NCBI GenBank assembly: GCA_028284385.1
Contig: JANQRT010000039.1
Location: 31,346-95,345 of the forward strand
Length of the DNA: 64,000 bases
Source of the DNA: Opitutaceae bacterium
GTDB lineage: Bacteria > Verrucomicrobiota > Verrucomicrobiia > Opitutales > Opitutaceae
Direction: 5' to 3'
A program made the translations under genes and the position numbers. The notes below the pieces were generated by a model that made no database searches, was not told where the DNA came from, and saw nothing but the letters and a program-made list of their open reading frames with translations. Each line of letters opens with the position of its first letter. Within the stretch, counting starts at the first letter, position 1. This document shows, in pieces, positions 52,730-62,800 of the stretch.

Positions 52730-54040
52730 ATGGACCAGGAAAAATCCACCATCCAGCCAGCCGATCTAAGGGGCATCCTAAACTACGTACCCAGATTTTT
52801 AGGACAAACGTTTGTCGTTTCGATCGATGGTTCGATTATCGACCATGCGAATCTGCCTAACATTCTTCTCGATATCGCGGTTCTACGAAGTTTGCAGATA
52901 AACGTGGTGATCGTACACGGAATCGGCACCCAATTAAAGAATTTGTCCGAACAGCGCTCTATTCCGATCTCCAACGCCGATGGGAGCGGAGTAACCGACG
53001 AGGCGACCCTGGACCTGGCGATTAGAGCCTCTTCGCGAGTCTCGCACCAAATCCTAGAAGGTCTCACGCAAAGCGGCTTGAAATGCGCCATCACAAACTC
53101 GATACGAGCCAAACCTAAAGGCATAATAAAAGGAGAAGACTTTCACAGAAGCGGGACGGTTGAGTTGATCGACGCGTCTTTTCTACAGCACCTGATAGAC
53201 AAAAGCATTATTCCGATTATCCAACCCATAGGATTCGATCGGAACGGGCATACCTTGCGAATCAATAGCGATGCTCTCGCCATTGACGTAGCCATTGCTC
53301 TAAAGGCTACCAAAGTTCTTTTCCTAGCGGAAACCAGCGGATTGAGTGTCGACGGAAATCTTAAACGCCAACTGCCGGTTGAAGAACTTCAGTCGATTCT
53401 GCAAAAGGAAGAGGCAACAGCGATCGATCCACTGCTCCTCGAGAAAGCCAACCAAGCCTTGCGAGGAGCCATGGCCGATATTTCTCGTATCCATCTTTTG
53501 GATGGACGCATACACGACGGACTCATCAGCGAAGTATTTTCAAACGAAGGCGTTGGCACTCTGATTTACGGAAACGAATACGCTCGTATCCGCAAAGCGA
53601 GGAAAGACGAAGTCGCTCCTTTGTATCACCTGATGCGAAGCGCCATCGAGAAAGAGGAGCTCGCCCAGAAAGATATGAATTCGATTGAGAGCGGCATCGA
53701 CACCTTCTACGTATACGAAGTCGACGGAAATCTAATTGGCTGCGTAGCTATTGTCGAATATCCTGAAAAACCGGATACAATCGAAATCAGCTCGCTACAT
53801 GTCCATCCGCTGTATCAACGTCAGGGCATAGGCGTGAAGCTGGTGAATTTCGCCTGCCACGCAGGAGCGGAATCCGGAACCAAAACGGCGTTGGCTCTTT
53901 CCACGCAAAGCTTCGAGTTCTTCAAATCGGTTTGCGGCTTTGCGGTCGCGGATACCGAAGCCCTTCCCGCATCAAGACTGGCAGCTTATCAGGAAAGCGG
54001 CCGGCAATCCAAAATTCTGTCGAAATCATTGACCAGCTAA
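52730..54040 (+). CDS. argA: N-acetylglutamate synthase (amino-acid kinase plus GNAT domains)
   Basis: 436 residues. Residues 1-285 are an amino-acid kinase fold (QTFVVSIDGSIID, VIVHGIGTQLKNL, RINSDALAIDVAIAL), which in classical ArgA binds arginine. Residues 290-436 are a GNAT domain (IRKARKDEVAPLYHLMRSAIEK, LHVHPLYQRQGIGVKLVNFA). It acetylates glutamate, the first step of arginine synthesis, and is expected to be feedback-inhibited by arginine. It resembles the gamma-proteobacterial two-domain type. No other arg genes are visible nearby. Confidence 0.94.
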   Translation: MDQEKSTIQPADLRGILNYVPRFLGQTFVVSIDGSIIDHANLPNILLDIAVLRSLQINVVIVHGIGTQLKNLSEQRSIPISNADGSGVTDEATLDLAIRASSRVSHQILEGLTQSGLKCAITNSIRAKPKGIIKGEDFHRSGTVELIDASFLQHLIDKSIIPIIQPIGFDRNGHTLRINSDALAIDVAIALKATKVLFLAETSGLSVDGNLKRQLPVEELQSILQKEEATAIDPLLLEKANQALRGAMADISRIHLLDGRIHDGLISEVFSNEGVGTLIYGNEYARIRKARKDEVAPLYHLMRSAIEKEELAQKDMNSIESGIDTFYVYEVDGNLIGCVAIVEYPEKPDTIEISSLHVHPLYQRQGIGVKLVNFACHAGAESGTKTALALSTQSFEFFKSVCGFAVADTEALPASRLAAYQESGRQSKILSKSLTS

Positions 54041-54134
54041 AATGCCAATTTTGATTGCATCGCTCGAGGATGGCTTTCAAAAGCACCCACAAATTTGAAC
54101 ATTAACGCATTCCTGCAACGCAACGAAAGATCCC

Positions 54135-55451
54135 ATGGCGAAGTCGCACTTTCCTAAAATAAAGAAAATCGAATTTGAAGGTCCTGAAACCGACAATCCG
54201 CTAGCATTTCGCCACTACAATCCCGACGAAATCATCGATGGCAAATCGATGAAAGACCATCTCCGCTTTTCCATCGCCTACTGGCACTCGTTTCGCGGCG
54301 TCGGAGCAGATCCCTTTGGGGTAGGCACGATCAATCGGTCTTGGGAAAAGAGCGGATCCGAGATGGCCATCGCCCTGAGACGCATGGATGCGGCATTCGA
54401 GTTCTTTCAAAAAATCCAGGCCCCCTACTATTGCTTCCATGACCGCGACATCGCCCCCGAAGGAAAAACGCTGGGCGAGTCGAACCGTAATCTGAAGACC
54501 GTAATCGCTCACGCCAAGAAGCTGCAGAAAGCGACCGGCATTAAGCTGCTTTGGGGGACGGCAAGTCTATTCACCAACCCTCGCTACATGTGCGGGGCGG
54601 CCACCAACCCAGACGCCCATGTATTCGCTTACGCCGCTGCGCAAGTGAAGGCCGCTTTGGACGCCACTAAATACCTGGGCGGCGAAAACTATGTTTTCTG
54701 GGGTGGGCGCGAAGGTTACGAAACGCTGCTCAACACGGACCTGAAACGCGAACAGGACCATCTAGCCCGCTTCATGCAGATGGCCGTCGACTACGCCAAG
54801 AAAATCGGCTTCAAGGGACAATTTCTCATCGAACCGAAGCCAAAAGAACCCACCAAGCATCAATACGATTTCGACGTGGCGTCCGGCATCGCTTTCCTGA
54901 AATCCTACAAGCTAGACAAGCACTTCAAATTCAACATCGAGACGAATCACGCCACGCTCGCCGGCCATACGTTCAATCATGAAATCGAAGTAGCGGCAGC
55001 CGCAGGAATGCTTGGCTCGATCGATGCCAATACAGGAGACACGCTCCTTGGCTGGGACACCGATCAGTTCCCAACAGACGTTAAAGACATCACCCTTGGA
55101 ATGATCAGCATTCTAAATGCGGGAGGTCTTGGCTCAGGCGGTCTGAATTTCGACGCCAAGCTGCGACGCCCATCCATCGATCTTGAAGACCTTTTCATCG
55201 CTCATATCGGAGGAATGGATACATACGCCCTCGCGTTCAAAGTCGCCCGCAAGATCATTAAAGACGGAAAGTTCTCTTCCTTTGTGAAGGATCGCTATCG
55301 TTCGTTCGATTCAGGCCTAGGCAAGGAAATCGAATCGGGCAAAGCCACTTTCGAGAGCCTGTCCAAGCGAGCAATCCGCATGAAAGAACCGGTGCCGACC
55401 AGCGGCAAGCAAGAGTATTTGGAGAATCTATTGAACAGCTACCTGTATTGA
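54135..55451 (+). CDS. xylA: Xylose isomerase
   Basis: 438 residues, class II length. Marks: [35 protein letters not shown] with the catalytic His and Asp, [29 protein letters not shown] with metal ligands, [12 protein letters not shown], and [11 protein letters not shown]. It interconverts D-xylose and D-xylulose in the cytoplasm. It fits with the xylan-active genes at 4,800-6,800. No xylulokinase is adjacent. It has no leader and a normal length. Confidence 0.97.
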   Translation: MAKSHFPKIKKIEFEGPETDNPLAFRHYNPDEIIDGKSMKDHLRFSIAYWHSFRGVGADPFGVGTINRSWEKSGSEMAIALRRMDAAFEFFQKIQAPYYCFHDRDIAPEGKTLGESNRNLKTVIAHAKKLQKATGIKLLWGTASLFTNPRYMCGAATNPDAHVFAYAAAQVKAALDATKYLGGENYVFWGGREGYETLLNTDLKREQDHLARFMQMAVDYAKKIGFKGQFLIEPKPKEPTKHQYDFDVASGIAFLKSYKLDKHFKFNIETNHATLAGHTFNHEIEVAAAAGMLGSIDANTGDTLLGWDTDQFPTDVKDITLGMISILNAGGLGSGGLNFDAKLRRPSIDLEDLFIAHIGGMDTYALAFKVARKIIKDGKFSSFVKDRYRSFDSGLGKEIESGKATFESLSKRAIRMKEPVPTSGKQEYLENLLNSYLY

Positions 55452-55459
55452 GGGCAGCT

Positions 55460-55678
55460 TCAATTCAGCTCGTTGACATTGGTAGCGGCTTGCTTCAGCC
55501 GTTCTATCTGAATCCGCTCTTCACGGCTTTCCGGCTTAACCGTTTCGAGCGCCTCTTCTAGAGTTGGCTTCTTCGAAAGCTTGTATACCAGCTCGTTGAC
55601 GCTCCTCATAGCGTCCCAACTGAGCTGAGTCGCGTGATGCCCCCTCGCAAGAAGCGAAATATTAGCATTTTTCGACAT
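55460..55678 (-). CDS. Small hypothetical protein
   Basis: 72 residues, helical and charged (PTLEEALETVKPESREERIQ). No motif or family is recognised. It is convergent with xylA, 8 bp apart, and followed upstream by a 124-bp gap to the divergent phosphoesterase. The open frame and amino-acid composition are plausible for a real small gene, but evidence is limited to that. Confidence 0.4.
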   Translation of the reverse strand: MSKNANISLLARGHHATQLSWDAMRSVNELVYKLSKKPTLEEALETVKPESREERIQIERLKQAATNVNELN

Positions 55679-55802
55679 AAGTTCGTGCTCATCGGATCCC
55701 TAAGGGGCAACTTTAGGTCCTTGGCGTCTATCCGATAGTACTTAGAGTACACCCGCAAACTCGTAAGCTAGTCATTGCTAAGCCTATAAGCGATATTCGT
55801 CC

Positions 55803-56717
55803 GTGAGTTTCAGAATCCGCATCCTTTCCGACCTGCACATCGGTCACAAATCAAGCCTTCTAAAGGAGGCTGGAGCTATTAAGCCGCTGGCGGAGGATGT
55901 AGACCTTCTCATCTTGAACGGAGATACTGTGGAGTCTAAGTACGCGGATTCGGAAGCGAGGCGAAAACAAGAGCTTCCTTCATTCAGAGATGTGGATGAG
56001 GAGATCCGAAGCTGGGGCATCAAAACGCTCTACCTCACCGGGAATCACGATCCAGACATTGGCGGACATCACTATCTACAGATCGCCGGGAGCGAAATTC
56101 TGATCACTCATGGAGATGGAATTTTCGAAAACATCGCCCCGTGGAGCAGAAACGCAAAGGCCTTAAAAGAAACCGTTCAAATGCTTCTAGCGAATCGCAG
56201 GGTTCAGGACTTCCAAAGCTATCTACAAGCCATAAAAGACGCCGAAACTGAAGCCCACAGAAAGTCTCCTGAGTACGACCCAACCGTATGGGGAAAATTT
56301 AATATGTTCGTGAAGCAGGCTTGGCCTCCCAATCATATTTTCGGAATTCTCAAATGCTGGAAACAGACTCCGCGAAAAGCGGCGGACATGGTTAAACGTT
56401 TCAACGTGAAACCCGAATTTCTCATCATTGGACACACCCATAAACCCGGCATCTGGAATGTGTCTGGTACTTGGATTATCAATACAGGTTCCTTTTTCAT
56501 TTGGCCTGGGGCTTATTGCGTAGATATCACACCGGAAGGCATAGTGTGTCAGAAGATCTCAAAGCTGGGTCGAAGCCTCGAGCTTGCAGGAGAAATCCGA
56601 AGATTTCCCCTGAGCGAATCGACCATAGAAGACTGCGCTAAATTAGCCTCGGGAAACTCTCAGTCGAACACCGAGAAACCAAGACCTCTCGAGCAGCAGA
56701 TAACACCCTCTCGCTAG
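55803..56717 (+). CDS. Metallophosphoesterase (LpxH/calcineurin-like)
   Basis: 304 residues from a GTG start. The dimetal phosphoesterase motifs are present: ILSDLHIGH, ILNGDTVE, YLTGNHDP, LITHGDG and IIGHTHKPG. The central region with WGKFNMFVKQAWPPNHIF is an extra helical cap. The family includes UDP-2,3-diacylglucosamine hydrolases of lipid A synthesis and nucleotide phosphatases; the substrate is not clear. The last 25 residues are polar and probably disordered. It lies upstream of the giant adhesin gene, 158 bp away. Confidence 0.88.
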   Translation: MSFRIRILSDLHIGHKSSLLKEAGAIKPLAEDVDLLILNGDTVESKYADSEARRKQELPSFRDVDEEIRSWGIKTLYLTGNHDPDIGGHHYLQIAGSEILITHGDGIFENIAPWSRNAKALKETVQMLLANRRVQDFQSYLQAIKDAETEAHRKSPEYDPTVWGKFNMFVKQAWPPNHIFGILKCWKQTPRKAADMVKRFNVKPEFLIIGHTHKPGIWNVSGTWIINTGSFFIWPGAYCVDITPEGIVCQKISKLGRSLELAGEIRRFPLSESTIEDCAKLASGNSQSNTEKPRPLEQQITPSR

Positions 56718-56875
56718 GCAATTCAACGCGCTTTTCCCCAAGGAGCCTGAGTGATTTCCACAATTCGGTTGGAAAAACCGGCTTCCAGTCGTCCGTTTTC
56801 TTATCAATTCCCCTCTTTAGCCGATCTTAGGTTCGGTCGCGTAGCGCCCGCATTTCGATTCGCACGTACCTACTC

Positions 56876-59800
56876 ATGAACCTAAAGATCAAGCTATCCA
56901 ACGACCTGACCATTGGCAAGGAGATGGAACTCTCTAAGGGAGAGGAAATTCAAGTCGAATCCAGCGATTCCTACGCCATCCAGAATCCCGAAATCATCGT
57001 CAAGCTCGAGCCAATAGGTTCTGACCTAAAGATTACCGCGATCGACGGATCCCACTACTTGCTGAAACAGTTCTTCGATCCGGGTTGGGCCGAAAAGCCA
57101 GCCCTCCTTCTCGACGAGAATTACGAGATCACTCAAACGAATTTCGAGACCAGCAGCTCCACCAATGGAGCGGAACGAGGACCGAAATTCGAGCCGATCG
57201 AAGTAAACTACTCCCCCGATTATCGAGAGATTTCGCTTGATAAGCTTTCGGATGAAGAACCAGAGGTTTTCTTCCTGCCTCACATGCGAACGGATTCCGA
57301 ATCTCGAAAGGATCAGGAGACTGAAAACGAATTTCACAATCCGAGAACGTCATCGGAACTGAACGAAGCGTTTCGCCAGACTTACGGCTTTGAGAATCTT
57401 GCTCACGATAGAGAGGCCGAAGTTGAGGCGGAAAAGGGACCGGAGGAGGGAGCATTCAATCCGCTTTGGGAAAAAAGAATCAATGGCGAAGAAGCTGGAG
57501 AAACCATTGAGGAAGGAGTTGAATCAGAGAACGCGAATCGTCGCATTATCGAGGTCGACATAGCAAGAGTTGTTGAAAATCTGGATACAACTGATCTCGA
57601 TAAGCTGAATCTGCATGCTCGAATTCTCAACGCGGAAGACAATGGGGAAATCGAGATCGACAAGGAAAACGGTTCCCTGCGCATACCCGTGGACGAAAAT
57701 GCGGGAGACCAAATCGATATCGAAGTCACTTCAGACAAGGAAGACGGAAACACTGATTCGTCCATTCTGTCCGTCGGCAATTCTAAATCGAACCTGGGCG
57801 ACCCTCCAAGCCTGCTTCTAAGCCAGAACAAGGTTCTGGAAAACGAAGAAGGAGCTCTTATCGGAAAATTGGATACGCAGGATTCGGGACGAGCGGTTCA
57901 ATACGAATATTCCATAGCGGACGATCCTTCGGGCAAGTTCGAAATCGTCGGCAACGTCCTGAAACTCAAGGATGGCGTTTCCATCGATTTCGAAAAGGGA
58001 GCCAACAGCTATCCCATAAAAATAGTCTCAGTCGATCCTCAAGGAAACGAGTCGGAGCAGACCATCACTATCTGGCCTCAAGATGTTCCGGAAAAAGCGG
58101 GTATCACTTCTATCGATACTGATCCAGTCGAAGACGTTGATGTTGAGGAGGAAGCTGAAGCCGAAACGCCTCCCGTCGAAGAGGACGCCGTAGAAAACCA
58201 AGGCGGCGAAACGGGGGAAGGAAGCGAAGCCCAGGACTCTGTCGATGATGCTCAACAGGCCGAGGAGTCTCCAATGGAGGACGAGACTCCCGAAGCTGCC
58301 CAAGAGTCGGAGGAGAATTCCGAAACGGATGGGGCAGCAAACCAGCAGGAGGAGGCTCCCGATTCGCAAGAGCAAACACCGCAGGAAGAGGAAAATCCAG
58401 AAGAGCAATCCGCTGAAAACGTAGTAGAAGAGGCGCCTCTAGAAGAATCTCCTCCCGTCGAGGAATCCGAAACCGAAAATACCGATGGACCGGTCGCCGA
58501 GCAGGATGCGGCTGTAGTTGAGGAATCTAAATTATCGCTGGATATCCAGGATCAGAATACGGAGGAAGACTCTGGATTCGATCTTGATGTTTCAAAAAAT
58601 GTTTCAGACGAGGATGATGACAATCTATCTTATTCCGCTACTCTTGAAAATGGGGACCCACTTCCCGATTGGCTATCGATAGACTCCGAATCAGGCGAAT
58701 TTTCAGGAACCCCGAGCCAATCGGACGTCGGCGTTTTTTCAGTAACGGTTATCGTATCGGACGGCGAGGACTCCGTTTCCGACACTTTTTCCCTAACCGT
58801 CGAAGATACTAATGACGGACCTGTACTTGTTTCTGAAATACAGGATCAAATCGTTGACGAAGATTCAGTTTTTAGCCTTGAAACGTCGGAAAGTTTCTCG
58901 GACGAGGATATAGGAGACGAGCTCTCCTATACCGCCACTTTGGAGAACGGCGATCCTTTGCCAGATTGGCTCGCTTTTAATGAGTCGACCGGCAGGTTAT
59001 CAGGAACTCCAGAAAATGGAGACGTAGGTTCGATAAATGTTACCGTCACTGCTTCCGACGGAGAAGCCACCATTAGTGATACGTTTTCAATTACCGTAGA
59101 CAACACAAACGACGGACCAGTCGTCACATCGCAGATCCAGAGTCAAATCACGGACGAGGATGCTCTCTTCAATCTCGATGCCTCTGCCCATTTCCATGAT
59201 GAAGACGCGGGCGATGCACTTTCCTTTTCGGCCACCCTTCTGAACGGCAACCCGCTACCAGATTGGCTATCCATCGATGCCGAAACCGGCCAACTTACGG
59301 GTACACCAGACACCGGAGACACGGGAACGATACTCGTCAAAGTTGTCGCTTCCGATGGAGAGAGCTCCAAGCACAGTATATTCACTCTTAAAGTCGAGGA
59401 AGTGAATGATTCGCCGGTGGTGACCGCCGAGATTGCCGATCAGACTATCGACGAAGACTCCTCTCTCAATCTCGATGTTTCGGAAAACTTCGCAGATCAG
59501 GATCTTGGAGACACACTTAGCTTCTCAGCGACACTCGAGAACGGCGATCCTTTGCCGAGCTGGCTATCGATCGACCCAACCACTGGCCAACTTTCGGGAA
59601 CTCCTGAAAACGAGGATGTCGGCTCTATCAACGTTGTTGTGACGGCCTCCGATGGCGAAGCCTCGGCAAGTGACACCTTCAGCCTAACAGTAGAGAACAC
59701 CAATGACGGACCAACTCTGACCTCAGCTATCAAAGGCCAAATTACCGATAAAGATGTTGAGTTCAGTCTTGATGTGTCAGGAAATTTCAATGACGAAGAT

Positions 59801-62800
59801 CTTGGCGATGACTTGAGCTTTTCCGCTACCCTGTGGAATGGCGATCCACTACCGAGCTGGTTATCCTTCAATTCAAGCACTGGAGAATTCTCAGGAACAC
59901 CAGATGGCAACGACGGCGGCGTCTATTCCATAACCGTTACCGCGTCTGATGGCGAATCAACGGTCTCGGACGATTTCTCTATTATTGTAGATGCCTCGGA
60001 TCCAAATACAGCTCCAACCGTCACTACTAGCATAGGCGACCAAACGGCAGAAGAAGACGCTGCTTTCAGTTTAGACGTGTCAGGAAATTTTGAGGACGCG
60101 GAAGATGGGCTTTCCTATTCAGCAACGTTGGAAAATGGCGATCCTCTGCCCGATTGGCTTTCGATCAATTCAAGCACTGGTCAGCTATCTGGAACTCCAG
60201 ACGACGGTGACATCGGCTCGATAAACGTAAAGGTGACAGCTTCGGATGGAGACGAATCTATTAGCCAAACGTTTTCCATAACGGTAGATGCATCTGATGG
60301 CGATGCTCCGGAAGACCTCAACAGCGCCCCAACCGTCACAGCAACCATAGTAGATCAAAACATCGATGAGGACGCGGCGTTCAACCTGGACGTATCCGGA
60401 AACTTCGATGATGCAGACGTCGGAGACGACTTGTCATTCTCGGCAACCTTGGAAAATGGAGATCCCCTCCCGAGCTGGCTCTCCATTGACTCCAGCACTG
60501 GTCAGCTATCTGGAACTCCAGACGACGGAGATATAGGATCGATCAGCGTAACCGTGACCGCCTCCGACGGCGAGGCAAGCGCCTCGGACACCTTTTCCAT
60601 TTCCGTCGACGCAGCCGTAGATGGCAACAGCGTTCCCACCATTTCCACTAGTATCAGCGATCAGACTACGGATGAAGATGCAAGTTTCAATCTGGACGTC
60701 TCTGGAAACTTCGAAGACGCGGACGTAGGCGACACGCTCACTTTTTCTGCCACTCTTGATGATGGAAGTCCGCTCCCAAGCTGGCTCTCAATCGATCCTG
60801 ATACGGGAGAATTATCCGGTACTCCTGAGAATGGCGATGTCGGGACCATCTCGGTCAAAGTGACCGCTTCCGACGGCACAGCGTCGGTTGACGACACTTT
60901 CGATATCACCGTATCCAATACGAATGACGGGCCTACTGTCTCTACGAACATCAGTGACCAGACTACGAATGAAGACGCGGCTTTCAGTTTGGATGTCTCA
61001 GGCAATTTCAGCGATGAAGATTTAGGCGATACCGTTACCTTCTCCGCTACCCTCGAGAACGGCGATCCCCTCCCAAGCTGGCTTTCCATTGACTCCAGCA
61101 CAGGCGAGCTCTCTGGAACGCCAGACGACGGAGATATAGGATCGATCAATGTAACCGTGACTGCCTCGGACGGCGAGGCAAACGCCTCCGACACCTTTTC
61201 CATTACCGTCGATGCAACTGTGGATCCCAACAGCGCTCCCACCGTTTCCACTAGTATCAGCGACCAGACTACGGATGAAGATGCTGGCTTCAGTCTCGAT
61301 GTGTCAGGCAATTTCGCAGATGCCGACGTAGGCGACACGCTTACCTTCAGCGCCACGCTTGACAATGGAGACCCGCTTCCTTCATGGCTCTCCATCGACC
61401 AAAACACCGGTGAGTTGTCTGGAACTCCAGATAACAGCGACGTTGGAACCATCTCGGTCAAAGTGACCGCATCAGATGGCACTGCTACAGCGAACGACAC
61501 CTTCGACATCACCGTATCCAACACAAATGACGGGCCTATAGTTTCCGCAAACATTGCCGATCAGAACACCAGCCAGGATGCCGCCTTTAATCTGGATACG
61601 TCCTCAAATTTCAGCGACGCAGACGTCGGTGACTCACTCACCTTCTCGGCAACACTTGACAACGGAGACCCGCTTCCAAGTTGGCTGTCGATCGACTCAA
61701 ACACAGGCGAACTCTCTGGCAATCCGGAAAACGGAGACGTAGGAACCATATCAGTAAAGGTGACGGCTTCCGATGGCACCGCCACGGTCGACGATACTTT
61801 CGACATCACGGTAACCGACACCAACGACGGTCCCACAGTGTCCACAAGTATCAGCGATCAAACTACCGATGAGGACGTAGCCTTCAGCCTGGACGTATCC
61901 GGAAACTTCGCAGACGCCGACGTAGGCGACACCCTTACTTTCTCTGCTACTTTGGATAATGGAGATCCGCTCCCGTCATGGCTGTCCATCGACTCCAACA
62001 CGGGAGAACTGTCTGGGACACCAGAAAATGGAGACGTTGGCACCATCTCAGTCAAGGTCACTGCCTCAGACGGCACCGCTACCGTCGACGATACTTTCGA
62101 TCTGACCGTTTCCAACACCAACGACGGTCCAACGGTTTCCACTAGCATCAGCGACCAGACCGCATCAGAGGACTCGGCATTCAGCGTTGACGTGTCTTCA
62201 AACTTTAATGACGAAGACCTTGGCGACACACTCACATTTAGCGCGACGCTTGATAATGGAGACCCGCTTCCAAGCTGGCTGTCCATCGATACTAATACAG
62301 GAGAACTCTCTGGTACCCCAGACAACGGAGACATCGGCACCATTTCGGTCACGGTAACAGCCTCGGACGGAGCTGCCACGGCAGACGATACCTTCGACAT
62401 TACAGTACAAAATACGAATGATGGTCCTGTTGTCTCTACCAACATCGCCAATCAGAACACCAATGAAGATGCCGCATTTAGTCTGGATGTATCCGGAAAC
62501 TTCGAGGATGCGGACGTTGGAGACACCCTCACTTTCTCAGCCACATTGGATAACGGGGACCCGCTGCCAGATTGGCTGTCCATCGACACCAACACGGGAG
62601 AACTCTCCGGAACGCCCGAAAATGGTGACGTCGGAACCATCTCAATCAAAGTTTCAGCTTCAGATGGGACGAACTCTATTTCCGATACTTTTGATTTAAC
62701 CGTATCCAACACCAACGACGGTCCCACCGTTTCGACTAGTATCAGCGATCAGACTACAAATGAAGACGCGGCATTCAGTCTGGACGTATCCGGAAACTTC

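Noticed and set aside
60661..61554. Long minus-strand open frames across the adhesin repeats (this one 297 codons; others at 59497-59910, 61858-62451, 62749-63114)
   Set aside because: They are Ser/Val/Pro-rich mirror images of the cadherin-like repeats, recur with the same period, and oppose a 2,375-codon frame with recognisable domains.
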